Source of the DNA: Paraeggerthella hominis
Lineage (GTDB): Bacteria; Actinomycetota; Coriobacteriia; Coriobacteriales; Eggerthellaceae
Reading direction: 5' to 3'
DNA length: 64,000 bases
Assembly: GCF_021044775.1 (NCBI RefSeq)
Contig: NZ_JAJNOQ010000004.1
Coordinates: 217,760-281,759, forward strand
Shown: one piece after another, positions 50,874-60,236 of the stretch
How the letters are laid out: every line of letters starts with the position of its first letter
Numbering within the stretch: position 1 is the stretch's first letter
Program-made: the position numbers and the translations under genes
The notes under the pieces: generated by a model
Databases searched by the model: none
What the model saw: only the letters and a program-made list of their open reading frames with translations
What the model was told of the DNA's origin: nothing

Positions 50874-52454
50874 CTACTCTCCCATCTTCATGAGGCCGTA
50901 CTCTATGGAATCCACGATGGCATTCCACGAAGCCTCGATAATGTTTTCCGACACGCCCACGGTTCCCCAACTGCCAGAGCCGTCGCTTGTGGTGATGACA
51001 ACGCGGGTGATGGCGTCGGTGCCCACGTTCTCGTCCAGGATACGCACCTTGTAGTCCACCAACTCCATGTCTGCCACCTGGGGATAAAAGGCCACGATAG
51101 CCATGCGCAGCGCATTATCCAAAGCGCCAACGGGACCCGCGCCTTCGCCGGTAGCCACGAATCGCCGATCGCCTACGTGAATCTTGATCGTAGCTTCGGA
51201 CATCGCGTCCTTCGCAAGAGCGCCCGTATCCTCGTGGTCGTCCACGATAACGCGAAAACTCTCCAGCGTGAAATGGGGGCGATACGCGCCCAAATGCCGC
51301 TGCAGCAGCAATGCCAGCGAACCGTCGGCGACCTCGTACGAGTACCCGCCCGCCTCGCGCTGCTTGATGTCGTCCAGAATACCCTGAACCTTGTCAAGAT
51401 GGGGCGTTAGGTCAATGCCCAGCCCGCGCGCCTTCGCCATAAGAGACGCCTTGCCCGCAAGCTCGCTTACCAGCATGCGAGCATTGTTCCCCACGCTTTC
51501 CGGCGAAGCGTGCTCGTACGCTTCGGGGAATCGGGCGATAGCGCTGGCGTGCAAGCCGCCCTTGTGCGCGAACGCTGAAGCCCCCGTGTACGGATGATGG
51601 GTCGGCAGGGCCATGTTGCACGACTCGGCCACGAACTGCGCCACGCTGGTCAGCTGGCGCAGGTTGTCCCTCCCCACGCACGTCATGCCCATTTTGAGCT
51701 CAAGATCGGCAATGACCGTGAGCAGATCGGTGTTGCCCACGCGCTCGCCGAAGCCGTTCACCGTACCCTGAACCTGCACCGCTCCCGCACGAACCGCCGC
51801 AAGCGCGTTGGCCACCGCGCACCCGGAGTCATTGTGGCAGTGAATGCCCAGTTGCTGACCGGGAACGGCAGCAGCCGTCGCGCGCACGACCTCCTCCACC
51901 TGAAACGGCAGCGCGCCGCCGTTGGTCTCGCACAAATCCACGGAGTCGGCGCCGGCTTCGCTAGCAGCACGCACGCACGCAAGCGCGTACTCGGCGTTGG
52001 CAGCATAGCCGTCGAAGTAGTGCTCGGCATCGAACACCACCTGCAAGCCGCAACGCTTCAAAAACACTACGGAATCGCGAATCATTCGCAGGTTTTCCTC
52101 AAGCGTCGTCTGAAGCGCGCGCGTGACCTGGGCATCCCAGGTTTTTCCCACGATAGTGGCAACCGGAGCCCCGCTTGCCACCAAATCAGCAAGACCTTGG
52201 TCTTGCTCGGCGGCGACGCCTTTTTTGCATGTGGACCCAAACGCCGCTATGCGCGCGTGGCGAAGCGGGAGGGTTTGCACGCGCTGGAAAAACGCTATAT
52301 CTTTAGGGTTGGACGCGGGGAAACCTCCTTCGATGAAGTCGATTCCCAGCGCGTCCAACCGCTCGACGATGCGCAGCTTGTCCTCAAGCGACAGCGTGAT
52401 GCCTTCGCATTGCTCGCCGTCGCGCAACGTGCTGTCGTACGTGAGGATTTTCAA
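50874..52454 (-). CDS. cimA: (R)-citramalate synthase
   Basis: A 526-residue enzyme of the 2-isopropylmalate/homocitrate synthase superfamily. It starts with the metal-site motif YDSTLRDGEQCEG and has GIHCHNDSGCAVANAL. The C-terminal ~130 residues form the allosteric LeuA-dimer domain. Together with the length, this fits the CimA type that condenses pyruvate and acetyl-CoA to citramalate, opening a threonine-independent route to 2-oxobutyrate and isoleucine. Homocitrate or isopropylmalate synthase are less likely alternatives. It starts 3 nt after the ilvE stop, so the two are co-transcribed. Confidence 0.9.
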   Translation of the reverse strand: MKILTYDSTLRDGEQCEGITLSLEDKLRIVERLDALGIDFIEGGFPASNPKDIAFFQRVQTLPLRHARIAAFGSTCKKGVAAEQDQGLADLVASGAPVATIVGKTWDAQVTRALQTTLEENLRMIRDSVVFLKRCGLQVVFDAEHYFDGYAANAEYALACVRAASEAGADSVDLCETNGGALPFQVEEVVRATAAAVPGQQLGIHCHNDSGCAVANALAAVRAGAVQVQGTVNGFGERVGNTDLLTVIADLELKMGMTCVGRDNLRQLTSVAQFVAESCNMALPTHHPYTGASAFAHKGGLHASAIARFPEAYEHASPESVGNNARMLVSELAGKASLMAKARGLGIDLTPHLDKVQGILDDIKQREAGGYSYEVADGSLALLLQRHLGAYRPHFTLESFRVIVDDHEDTGALAKDAMSEATIKIHVGDRRFVATGEGAGPVGALDNALRMAIVAFYPQVADMELVDYKVRILDENVGTDAITRVVITTSDGSGSWGTVGVSENIIEASWNAIVDSIEYGLMKMGE

Positions 52455-52457
52455 TGG

Positions 52458-53381
52458 CTATACTTCCGCTACCCATTCGGCGTACTCTTCGATGTTGCCA
52501 TAGACAACGTCGAAGAAGCGCTCCTGCAAAGCGCGCGTAACCTGCCCGGGCTTGCCCACGGTGCGGCCGTCCACAGATCCGATCGGCGTAAGCTCGGCGG
52601 CGGAGCCGGTCATGAACACCTCGTCGGCCACGTAGAGATCGGCGCGCGTCAGGCTCTCCTCGATAGCGGGAATCTCCAGGTCATCGGCCAAGCACAGCAC
52701 CGTGTCGCGCGTGATGCCCTCCAGCAGGCCGTCGGACAGCGGCGGCGTCGACAGGATACCGTCGCGGACAATGAACAGGTTCTCGCCCGTTCCCTCGCAC
52801 ACCAAGCCCGCCTCGTTCAGCATGATGGCCTCGGCATAGCCGTGCTCCTTGGCCTCCAGCTTCGCCAGGATGGAGTTCATGTAGGAAGCGGTGCTCTTCA
52901 CCGCAGGAGGAATGGCGTTGTTGGAGCGCTGGCGCCAAGACGACACGCCCACGGCCACGCCCTGCTCGAGCGCATCGGCGCCCAAGTAGCTGTCCCAAGG
53001 CCAGCAAGCGATGGCCACGTCGGTCGTCGATCCGGTCGGGTCGACGCCCATCACGCCGTAGCCACGATACACGATGGGGCGGATGTAGCACTTCTCAAGC
53101 TTGTTCGCGCGGATCACTTCAAGCGTAGCATCGCACAACTCGTCAACCGTGTACGGCAGATCGATGCAGGCAATTTTGCAGCTGCGATGCAGGCGCTCCA
53201 TGTGGTCGCGCAGGCGGAATACGTAGCTCTTCTTGGTGTCGGGGTTCTGATAGCAGCGAATGCCCTCGAACACGCCGGAGCCGTAATGCAGCGAATGGGA
53301 CAGGATGTGCGTCGTGGCATCCGCCCAGGGGACCAGCTCCCCGTTTTTCCAAATGTACTCGACTTCTGTGATGCCTGCCAT
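52458..53381 (-). CDS. ilvE: Branched-chain amino acid aminotransferase
   Basis: A 307-residue fold-type IV PLP aminotransferase, the last step of Ile/Val/Leu synthesis. The PLP Lys is in PAVKSTASYMNSI. Other hallmarks are SLHYGSGVFEGIRCY and the C-terminal EVFMTGSAAELTPI. The start at 53381 is chosen because AGAAGGG is 6 nt upstream, whereas ATG 53387 directly abuts it. It is the first gene of ilvE-cimA-yerC. A TACAAT on the minus strand at 53513-53518 may be the -10; the 130-nt leader shows no recognised T-box. Confidence 0.93.
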   Translation of the reverse strand: MAGITEVEYIWKNGELVPWADATTHILSHSLHYGSGVFEGIRCYQNPDTKKSYVFRLRDHMERLHRSCKIACIDLPYTVDELCDATLEVIRANKLEKCYIRPIVYRGYGVMGVDPTGSTTDVAIACWPWDSYLGADALEQGVAVGVSSWRQRSNNAIPPAVKSTASYMNSILAKLEAKEHGYAEAIMLNEAGLVCEGTGENLFIVRDGILSTPPLSDGLLEGITRDTVLCLADDLEIPAIEESLTRADLYVADEVFMTGSAAELTPIGSVDGRTVGKPGQVTRALQERFFDVVYGNIEEYAEWVAEV

Positions 53382-53749
53382 ATTCATCCCTTCTCGCTGA
53401 CACCGGAACCGTTACCGTCTGCAATGGTCACACCGCTGCGGTTTGACCGCAATGGGCAAAAGGGCGAGTCCATACGGTTTGACGTGCAGATTTCGTCTAA
53501 GCTACCGCGTTTATTGTACTCCAATGCGCTAAAGCGAACGCACCGGTTCCGGCAAAGGGTCGCCGATTCGACGAAAGGGACAGAAAAGGCAAACCGAGCG
53601 CGTCGCCGCCCAAAGCAGCCGGGCGGCACCTCCGCGCTTTCCGCGCTCCCGCGCTGCGCCCAAGAGCATCAAGAGCACCTCCGAAGCGCGCCCAGCCCCC
53701 CCCTGAAACCGGAGGCAGAACGGAACCGGCCGCTGGCAACCGATAGGAA

Positions 53750-54586
53750 CTAGCCTCTCAAAACCTCGACGATAGTGCGGTCGGTCCTCAACTCGGCATC
53801 CCAAATCTCGAACGCCAGCAGAGTGTCGATACCGGATGCAGTTCGCGCCTCCTTGAAAACCTCGCGATAGCACAATTCGAACGTTTCGCGCTCGACCCGC
53901 CGGCCGCAAAACGTGCCGCCCGGCAGCGCAAGCAGGCGCATGCCGCGCTCCTGCGGCGGCGCGGCCAGCTCTTCTCCCGGCAGTGCCTGCACCTCAAGCG
54001 CAACGTACCAGGACGGCTCCGGCGCCTCGGCCCCCTCCTTCCCGCCATCGCCCGGAAGGCAAATCATGCCCTGCAAGAACAACGGCGCCATGGATGCGCG
54101 CTTCGTTTCGCCGTACAGCCCGGACATAGCCCTCGTATAGCGCTTCGCATCGAACGCAGCGTGGCCCCAGGGCATCACCAAAAACGTGCGCTTTCCCAGC
54201 ACGCGCTCGTACGGGGCCGGCGAGGTGCGCAACGCATGCTGCACGGCAATCTCGCGACGATACCCGTCCAATTCCAGCAGAATGGCCTGCGTGTCGCGCA
54301 GCTTTTCCTTTGCCAAAATGTACGCGCGCTCCAACAGGGACGATATATCCATCGCGCCGCAGTCGGACACGTAGTCGGCCAGCTCTTTCAGCGGCACGCC
54401 CAACTGCACGCACGACACGATCACGTCCAGTTCGTTCATCTGGCGCAGCGCATAGTAGCGATAGCCGGTATCGGGGTTCACGTACGCGGGGCGCAAAACG
54501 CCAATGCGCTCGTAATAGCGCAGCGCCTTCACCCCCACGCCCTTGAGGTGGGCCACTTCGCCGATAGACAGCAGGTCGTTTCTCAT
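53750..54586 (-). CDS. MerR-family regulator with GyrI-like effector domain
   Basis: A 278-residue MerR-family regulator. The HTH reads LLSIGEVAHLKGVGVKALRY, then YERIGVLRPAYVNPDTGYRY, followed by a dimerisation helix. The C-terminal ~150 residues resemble the drug-binding domain of BmrR-type proteins. The start at 54586 has GAGGAG upstream. It is divergent from a paired SMR efflux pump and separated by a canonical MerR-type promoter (54618-54648), so it is almost certainly the pump's activator. Likely ligands are lipophilic cations or guanidinium-like compounds. Confidence 0.92.
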   Translation of the reverse strand: MRNDLLSIGEVAHLKGVGVKALRYYERIGVLRPAYVNPDTGYRYYALRQMNELDVIVSCVQLGVPLKELADYVSDCGAMDISSLLERAYILAKEKLRDTQAILLELDGYRREIAVQHALRTSPAPYERVLGKRTFLVMPWGHAAFDAKRYTRAMSGLYGETKRASMAPLFLQGMICLPGDGGKEGAEAPEPSWYVALEVQALPGEELAAPPQERGMRLLALPGGTFCGRRVERETFELCYREVFKEARTASGIDTLLAFEIWDAELRTDRTIVEVLRG

Positions 54587-54617
54587 GGCGCTCCTCTGCA
54601 TTCTGCATATAAAGCAA

Positions 54618-54648
54618 TTGACTCTCCCCTTAGGGGATACTTTAGGAT
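54618..54648 (+). promoter_or_regulatory. MerR-type promoter with 19-bp spacer and dyad
   Basis: TTGACT (54618-54623) and TAGGAT (54643-54648) are 19 bp apart, the overlong spacer that MerR regulators correct by DNA distortion. A dyad (TCCCC-TTA-GGGGA) lies in the spacer. It drives the SMR pair. Confidence 0.9.
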
Positions 54649-54690
54649 ATCAGAACTTGGCCAATCGGAGCCAAGCGAATAGGAGGAATC

Positions 54691-55008
54691 ATGTCGCCCT
54701 ACGTGCTGCTCGGCATCGCCGTCATCTTCGAGGTGTTTGCCGACTCCATGATGAAGCTCTCGAACGGCTTCACGCGAAAAGCGCCCATTATTGGCATCGT
54801 CATTGGATACATCGTTGCGTTTTACCTGATCGCGCAAACACTCGAGCAGCTACCGCTCGGTTTCGCCTACGCAGTATGGACCGGCCTCGGCATTGCGCTC
54901 ACTGCCGTGGTGGGCACCGTATTCTGGCATGAGGGCCTCAATGCGAAGAAGATCGTGGGCCTTATAGCCATCATCGCCGGCGTGGTCGTTTTGAAGATGG
55001 GAGTGTAA
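54691..55008 (+). CDS. Small multidrug resistance protein, subunit 1 of a paired transporter
   Basis: A 105-residue four-helix SMR protein. The essential membrane Glu is in IAVIFEVFAD (Glu14 region) and YAVWTGLG carries the conserved Trp. It pumps cationic drugs or guanidinium derivatives outward with protons. It is followed after 2 nt by a second SMR gene, which indicates an EbrAB/YkkCD-type heteromeric pump with subunits of opposite orientation. A MerR-controlled promoter is directly upstream. Confidence 0.92.
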   Translation: MSPYVLLGIAVIFEVFADSMMKLSNGFTRKAPIIGIVIGYIVAFYLIAQTLEQLPLGFAYAVWTGLGIALTAVVGTVFWHEGLNAKKIVGLIAIIAGVVVLKMGV

Positions 55009-55010
55009 TC

Positions 55011-55385
55011 ATGGACCGTGTACATCCCTATGCGCTGCTCAGCGTGTCCATTATCCTCGAAGTGTTCGGCACTACCATGATGAAGCTGTCGGAAGGGTTT
55101 TCCGCACCGCTGTTCACCGCGCTGACCCTTGCGGGCTATCTCGTGTCGTTCACGCTGCTCACGTTCACGTTGAAGCACCTGCCGCTCGGCCTCGTGTACG
55201 GCATCTGGGGCGGCGTGGGCACCGTACTGACGGCCGCCATCGGCATTATCGCCTGGGGCGATCCCTTCAACGTAATCACGTGCGTGGGCATTGCGCTGGT
55301 CGTCGGCGGCGTGGTGCTGCTGAACCAAGGCACGCAAGAGCTGGAAGATGCGCGCGAAGCGGCGAAGGACGCGCAGCAAGCCTAA
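55011..55385 (+). CDS. Small multidrug resistance protein, subunit 2 of a paired transporter
   Basis: A 124-residue SMR protein with four helices, the conserved membrane Glu in SVSIILEVFGTT and Trp in YGIWGGVG. It has a ~15-residue charged C-terminal extension absent from subunit 1 (QELEDAREAAKDAQQA). Paired SMR subunits are usually required together for transport. It starts 2 nt after subunit 1, so co-translation is likely. Substrate class is inferred. Confidence 0.92.
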   Translation: MDRVHPYALLSVSIILEVFGTTMMKLSEGFSAPLFTALTLAGYLVSFTLLTFTLKHLPLGLVYGIWGGVGTVLTAAIGIIAWGDPFNVITCVGIALVVGGVVLLNQGTQELEDAREAAKDAQQA

Positions 55386-55422
55386 GCCGATGCAGAGCGC
55401 CAGCCCCCGAAAGTCGCAGGAC

Positions 55423-55460
55423 AAAAAAGCGCCCCGATTCGTTTTGCGAATCGGGGCGCT
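55423..55460 (-). terminator. Rho-independent terminator of glnN
   Basis: On the minus strand a 14-bp stem (AGCGCCCCGATTCG and its complement, 5-nt loop) is followed by TTTTTTG. It is 10 bp after the glnN stop and may also end the convergent SMR transcript. Confidence 0.9.
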
Positions 55461-55470
55461 GCTCGTTTCC

Positions 55471-57561
55471 TTACACGTAGAACAGAATGTCGTTGTACGT
55501 GGGAACTGGCCACATATCGCGATCCACCAGTATCTCCATGCTGTCCACAGCCGCGCGCAAAGCTTCCATGACGGGAACGATCTCGTGGGCGTACACGTTC
55601 GCCTTTTCCTGCTCGTTCTCCATCTTCTGTGCAGCGTGATGCATCGAGTCAAGCTTCTGCAGATGCGTGTCGATCTCCTTGATGCCGCCCAGCAACTTAT
55701 GCAGCAACGTTTCCTGCTGGCTGGTCTCGGCGCCAGGAGCCGCCGTTTTGAACGCCGTGATGCTGTCGGCAATCTCGGCCGCATACGCGTTGATAGCTGG
55801 CAAGAATGCGCGGCGCACCATGCGCTTCATCGTACGCACCTCAATGTTCAGCAGCTTGGTGTACTTCTCCAGCTTCACCTCGTAGCGGCTACGAACCTCA
55901 ATCTCCGACAGCACGCCGAACTCTTCGAACAACGCGATGCTCTTCGGATCGACGAAGCACGGAAGCGCGTCGACGGTGGTCTTGTAGTTCGCCAGCCCGC
56001 GACGCTCGGCCTCGACCTGCCATTCCTCGGAGTACCCGTTTCCGTTGAAGATAATGCGCTGGTGCTTCGCGAGCGTCTTCTTCACGTACGCGATGGCCGC
56101 CGCCTCGAACTCTTCGCCCGACTTGCCCTCCATGGCGTCGGCGAATTCCTTGAGGCTTTTCGCCATGGCCGTGTTGAGGATCATGTTGCAATCGGACAGG
56201 TTCACCGCAGAGCCGGGCATGCGGAACTCGAACTTGTTGCCCGTAAACGCGAAGGGGCTGGTGCGGTTGCGGTCGGTGTTGTCCTTGAGGAAGTTCGGCA
56301 GTACGGCAACGCCCAGATCCATGGCCACTTTTTCCGCATTCGTGTACTCATGCCCGTCAACGAGCGCATCCACGATGGCGTCCAGCTCGTCGCCCAAGAA
56401 AATGGAGATGATGGCCGGGGGAGCCTCGTCCGCCCCCAGGCGATGATCGTTGCCCGCCGACGCCACCGACATGCGCAGCAATTCCTGGTAATCGTCGACC
56501 GCCTGGATGACGCCCGTCAAAAACACCAGGAAGCGCAGGTTGTCCATGGGGCTTTCCCCGGGCTCGAGCAGGTTCGTCTTGCCCTTGGAAAGCGACCAGT
56601 TGTTGTGCTTGCCCGACCCGTTGATGCCCGCGAACGGCTTCTCGTGCTGCAGGCATACAAGACCGTAGTGGCTGGCCAGAAGGCGCATCTTCTCCATGGT
56701 CAGCAGGTTTTCGTCGATCGCCCGGTTCGCGTTGGTGAAGATGGGAGCCAGTTCATGCTGAGCGGGGGCCACCTCGTTGTGCTTCGTGCGCGCCGACACG
56801 CCCAAAGCCCACAGCTCGTTGTCGAGCTCTTTCATGAACTCGTTGACCGAAGGGCGAATGGCGCCGAAGTAATGCTCTTCCAGCTCCTGCCCCTTCAGCG
56901 GCGCATAGCCGAACAGCGTGCGCCCGCACATGATGAGGTCCTGGCGCTTCGCGTAGTCTTTCTCGGAAATAAGGAAGTACTCCTGCTCGGAACCCACGGT
57001 GGGCACCACGCGCTCGTGCGGCTCGCCGAACAGGGCCAGCACGCGATTCGCCTGCTCGTCGATGGCGCTCATCGAACGCAGCAGCGGGGTTTTCTTGTCA
57101 AGCGCCTCGCCCGTGTAGCTGCAAAACGCCGTGGGAATGCATAGAACCTCGTCCTTGATGAAGGCGTAGGACGTGGGATCCCAGGCCGTGTAGCCGCGCG
57201 CTTCGAACGTGGCGCGCAAACCGCCGGAAGGGAAGCTCGAGGCATCCGGCTCGCCTTGGATCAGCTCTTTTCCAGAAAAGCTCATGATGGCGCGCCCGTC
57301 GCTGCACGGGTCGAGGAAGCTGTCGTGCTTCTCCGACGTAATGCCCGAAAGAGGCTGGAACCAATGCGTGAAGTGCGTAGCGCCCTTCTCCATAGCCCAT
57401 TCCTTCATGGCATGAGCCACGACGTTCGCAACCTCGATTTCGAGCGGCTTGCCCTCTTTGATGGTCTTGAGCAGGCTCTTGTACGTTGCGGAAGGCAATC
57501 GCTCCTGCATCGTATGCTCGTTGAACACCATCGAGCCATAGATATCCGAAATCATCGCCAT
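55471..57561 (-). CDS. glnN: Type III glutamine synthetase
   Basis: A 696-residue GSIII, which makes glutamine from glutamate, ATP and ammonia as a dodecamer. Length fits GSIII (~700) and not GSI/GSII. Motifs include VVPTVGSEQEYFLI, NEVAPAQHELAPIF, the ATP-binding KPFAGINGSGKHNNWSLS, and the FTGNKFEFRMPGS block with the Arg-containing loop. GSIII is common in Bacteroidetes and some gut actinobacteria. It is monocistronic with a strong terminator. An overlapping long reading frame on the other strand (55348-57144) is a shadow. Confidence 0.95.
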   Translation of the reverse strand: MAMISDIYGSMVFNEHTMQERLPSATYKSLLKTIKEGKPLEIEVANVVAHAMKEWAMEKGATHFTHWFQPLSGITSEKHDSFLDPCSDGRAIMSFSGKELIQGEPDASSFPSGGLRATFEARGYTAWDPTSYAFIKDEVLCIPTAFCSYTGEALDKKTPLLRSMSAIDEQANRVLALFGEPHERVVPTVGSEQEYFLISEKDYAKRQDLIMCGRTLFGYAPLKGQELEEHYFGAIRPSVNEFMKELDNELWALGVSARTKHNEVAPAQHELAPIFTNANRAIDENLLTMEKMRLLASHYGLVCLQHEKPFAGINGSGKHNNWSLSKGKTNLLEPGESPMDNLRFLVFLTGVIQAVDDYQELLRMSVASAGNDHRLGADEAPPAIISIFLGDELDAIVDALVDGHEYTNAEKVAMDLGVAVLPNFLKDNTDRNRTSPFAFTGNKFEFRMPGSAVNLSDCNMILNTAMAKSLKEFADAMEGKSGEEFEAAAIAYVKKTLAKHQRIIFNGNGYSEEWQVEAERRGLANYKTTVDALPCFVDPKSIALFEEFGVLSEIEVRSRYEVKLEKYTKLLNIEVRTMKRMVRRAFLPAINAYAAEIADSITAFKTAAPGAETSQQETLLHKLLGGIKEIDTHLQKLDSMHHAAQKMENEQEKANVYAHEIVPVMEALRAAVDSMEILVDRDMWPVPTYNDILFYV

Positions 57562-57756
57562 CGGCGTGCGCTCCTAACTTGTCGCATTCAAGGCGTGGCC
57601 CTTCCCCTGCGCGCAATCCGCCACACCCCCGTTGAGTCATCCGCATACGATAGCACGGCCGCAGGGGAAAACGCGCCTTCATCTTGCCTTATTCAAATTA
57701 ACGGCGAAATGTTTCAAGAAGTTTTCGAACCTCGGAATTACGGCCGAAGCCGTAGG

Positions 57757-57913
57757 TTTGGGCGCGAATCGGCACCTGTGACAATTTTCGGCGCGCCCGA
57801 ACCCCCATGTTGGCTGCATCTTGAATTACGACCAGGCATTTTGTCCGTGGGCCACGCGCAAGCAAGCCCTCGAAACCCCTCCGCAGCGTCGTAGGTGCCA
57901 ATTCGCGTCCACA
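57757..57913 (+). repeat. Element C: ~157-nt inverted-repeat element
   Basis: Arms at 57757-57782 and 57888-57913 are inverted copies. Of 26 positions, 21 match exactly, three would be G-U pairs in a plus-strand RNA, and two mismatch. The interior is 105 nt and contains GCATTTTGT at 57836. The rest of the 57562-58073 gap holds no gene except the promoter at 57976-58004. Confidence 0.6.
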
Positions 57914-57975
57914 TGCCAAGCTCGGCCGCCCCTCCCCGCAGCCAAAAGCCGGAGTCTCCCCGCAACCATACGTCA

Positions 57976-58004
57976 TTGCAAGCGCCGCCGCCGAGCAATA
58001 CAAT
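57976..58004 (+). promoter_or_regulatory. Promoter of the receiver-EAL operon
   Basis: TTGCAA (57976-57981) and TACAAT (57999-58004) with a 17-bp spacer, 70 bp before the start of the receiver-EAL gene. Confidence 0.8.
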
Positions 58005-58073
58005 ATGCTTGCGTTTTGCGCGCCGCGCAACGCAATCGCAAGCGGCGCCGCGCATTGGAAAGGAGCACGCTAC

Positions 58074-59813
58074 ATGGACGCCCTCTGCTCCATGCTCATT
58101 GTCGACGACTCCAGAATCGATCGCACGCTTTTGGCCAATATGTTCGCCGAATCGTACTCCATCCTGGAAGCAACCAGTGGGCAGGAAGCTCTCGCCGCCA
58201 TGGCCGAACGCAAGGTCGACGTCGTCGTACTCGACATAGACATGAAAGGCATGAACGGATTTGCGCTCATCGACGCGATGAAGGCCGACCCGTCGCTTTC
58301 AGATATACCCATCATCGTGGAAACCGGCGAATCGGCTCACGAGGAGCCGGCGCTTTTGCGCGGCGCAGATGACTTCATAGCGAAGCCCTTCAACACGACC
58401 GTCGCCCGCCGACGCGTCGACAACATCGTCACGAAGCACGTGCTTGAACGGGAGCAGCTGCAAGCAGCGCTGCGCGAAACCGAGCTCCTTGCCGCCCATC
58501 GCGCGCAAGAACTCCTTTACGCGGCAGAACACGACGGCCTCACGGGCTTGTACAACCGTGCTGCGTTCTGCCGCAAAACCGCCGAACTGCTCAAGTCCCG
58601 TCCCCATGAAGCGTTCGCCATCGTGCAATTCGATATCGAACGTTTCAAGATATTCAACGAGCTGCACGGCAGCACCCGAGGCGACGAGGTTCTGAAGGTC
58701 ATCGCGCAATGTCTCGACAAGACCATACGAGATCGCGGCGTATACGGACGCATGGAGGCGGATCATTTCGCGCTATGCCTGCCCAAAGATATGGCCCTGA
58801 GCGACAATCTGGCAACGCAGCTGGAACTTGCCCTCGCCAACGCGGAGGCGGAACATGAGATCGTGCTTTACTTCGGCATGTACGAAATAACGGACCGCAC
58901 GATGCCGGTCGACATCATGTGCGACCGCGCGACGCTTGCGCTGCGTTCCATCAAAGGAAATTACAACACCCGATTCGCCCTGTACGACTCCAACATGCAC
59001 CAGTCGCTCATCGTAAAGCACACAATGAAAGCCGAAGGGGAACGTGCGCTCGAAAAGAGGGAGTTCGAACCGTTCATCCAGCCCATTTTCAACCTTGCCT
59101 CGGGCGCTCTTGTCGGCGGCGAGGCCCTCGTCCGCTGGCGCCATCCCGACAAAGGTCTTATCCCGCCGGGACAGTTTCTTCCCTTTTTCGAGAACAGCGG
59201 CTTCATCGTCCGCCTCGATAGCCACATCCGAGAAGAAGTCTGCTGCTTTCTCGCTTCCATGGAAAGCAGCGGGATTGCCCCGGTCCCCCTGTCGGTCAAC
59301 ATATCGCGTCTGGAATTCTACGACCCGCACCTCTGCGACAATCTTGTCGACCTGGTAAAACGGTATAAACTTCCGCCCTCGCGATTGCGACTGGAAATCA
59401 CCGAAAGCGCGTACGCCGACAACCTTCCGCAATTGCTGCAGGCAATGGGAAAACTGCAGCGATTCGGATTCACCGTGCTCATGGACGATTTCGGAACGGG
59501 GTATTCGTCGTTGAGCATGCTCCGCGACGTTCCTATCGACATGATCAAGCTCGATATGCGCTTCCTCGGCGGGGAAAGCAGGAACCGCGCCCGCGAAGAA
59601 AGCATCTTGCGAGCTATAGTTCCCATGGCAAAATCCCTCGGCCTCCCGGTTATCGCGGAAGGCGTGGAAACCCGCGACCAGGCATCGCTGCTCGAAAGCG
59701 TCGGATGCGACCTCGTGCAAGGATACCTGTACGCGCAACCCATACCGAAAGATGAATTCTTGGCACTCGCAGTGCGCGAAACCGCGAAAAACGCCCTGAA
59801 GCAGAAAGCCTGA
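58074..59813 (+). CDS. Receiver-GGDEF-EAL response regulator (probable c-di-GMP phosphodiesterase)
   Basis: A 579-residue response regulator. Residues 1-120: receiver with Asp11/Asp12, phospho-acceptor Asp54 (VVLDIDMKG), Thr85 and Lys104. About 155-290: GGDEF domain, degenerate at the active site (MEADHF in place of GGDEF), so probably not a cyclase. About 325-575: EAL domain with intact residues (EALVRW, SVNISR, EITES, DDFGTGYSS, EGVET), so probably an active phosphodiesterase that lowers c-di-GMP. The start at 58074 has AAAGGAG upstream. It is followed after 8 nt by an Hpt gene and faces a hybrid kinase, which suggests one phosphorelay. Confidence 0.92.
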   Translation: MDALCSMLIVDDSRIDRTLLANMFAESYSILEATSGQEALAAMAERKVDVVVLDIDMKGMNGFALIDAMKADPSLSDIPIIVETGESAHEEPALLRGADDFIAKPFNTTVARRRVDNIVTKHVLEREQLQAALRETELLAAHRAQELLYAAEHDGLTGLYNRAAFCRKTAELLKSRPHEAFAIVQFDIERFKIFNELHGSTRGDEVLKVIAQCLDKTIRDRGVYGRMEADHFALCLPKDMALSDNLATQLELALANAEAEHEIVLYFGMYEITDRTMPVDIMCDRATLALRSIKGNYNTRFALYDSNMHQSLIVKHTMKAEGERALEKREFEPFIQPIFNLASGALVGGEALVRWRHPDKGLIPPGQFLPFFENSGFIVRLDSHIREEVCCFLASMESSGIAPVPLSVNISRLEFYDPHLCDNLVDLVKRYKLPPSRLRLEITESAYADNLPQLLQAMGKLQRFGFTVLMDDFGTGYSSLSMLRDVPIDMIKLDMRFLGGESRNRAREESILRAIVPMAKSLGLPVIAEGVETRDQASLLESVGCDLVQGYLYAQPIPKDEFLALAVRETAKNALKQKA

Positions 59814-59821
59814 GGCACTTT

Positions 59822-60175
59822 ATGGATAATCGGCTTCAACAACTCGAAACACTGGGCATCGACGTCGAAACCACCCTCAAGCGGTTTTGCGGCAATGCGA
59901 ACCTGCTCATGTCCATGCTTGAGGTGTTCGTTCGGGAGGACACCCTTGAGAAGCTTCCCGAAGCGATGCGCGCGAAAGACTACGAAGCTGCGGAAAGCAT
60001 CGCTCACGCCGTGAAAGGAACGGCTGCGAACTTGGGGCTCGCATCCCTCAGCGCGCGATGCGATGCCCTGGTACAAGCAATACGGGCGAATCATCTGCAC
60101 AATGTCGACGATCTGGCCCTGGCGGCGCTTGAAAGCTACCGGACGGCGCGAGCGAACATCAACGCGCTCTCTTAG
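59822..60175 (+). CDS. Histidine phosphotransfer (Hpt) protein
   Basis: A 117-residue stand-alone Hpt protein. The phospho-His is in AHAVKGTAANLG, in a typical four-helix bundle context. It shuttles phosphate between receiver domains. It lies between a receiver-EAL gene (8 nt upstream) and the convergent hybrid kinase, whose C-terminal receiver lacks its own Hpt. It is therefore the likely bridge from kinase to EAL protein. Confidence 0.9.
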   Translation: MDNRLQQLETLGIDVETTLKRFCGNANLLMSMLEVFVREDTLEKLPEAMRAKDYEAAESIAHAVKGTAANLGLASLSARCDALVQAIRANHLHNVDDLALAALESYRTARANINALS

Positions 60176-60236
60176 CGCGGCCGCAGAATCGCGCAAGCAA
60201 GCCTGCGCTTGCACCCAGCCGCGCTCCTGCCGAAAG

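Noticed and set aside
53388..53749. Possible T-box or other leader upstream of ilvE
   Set aside because: No T-box signature or terminator/antiterminator pair seen; the stretch shows only a possible TACAAT -10 box.
51594..53753. A 719-codon plus-strand frame over cimA and ilvE
   Set aside because: Antisense shadow of two conserved enzymes.
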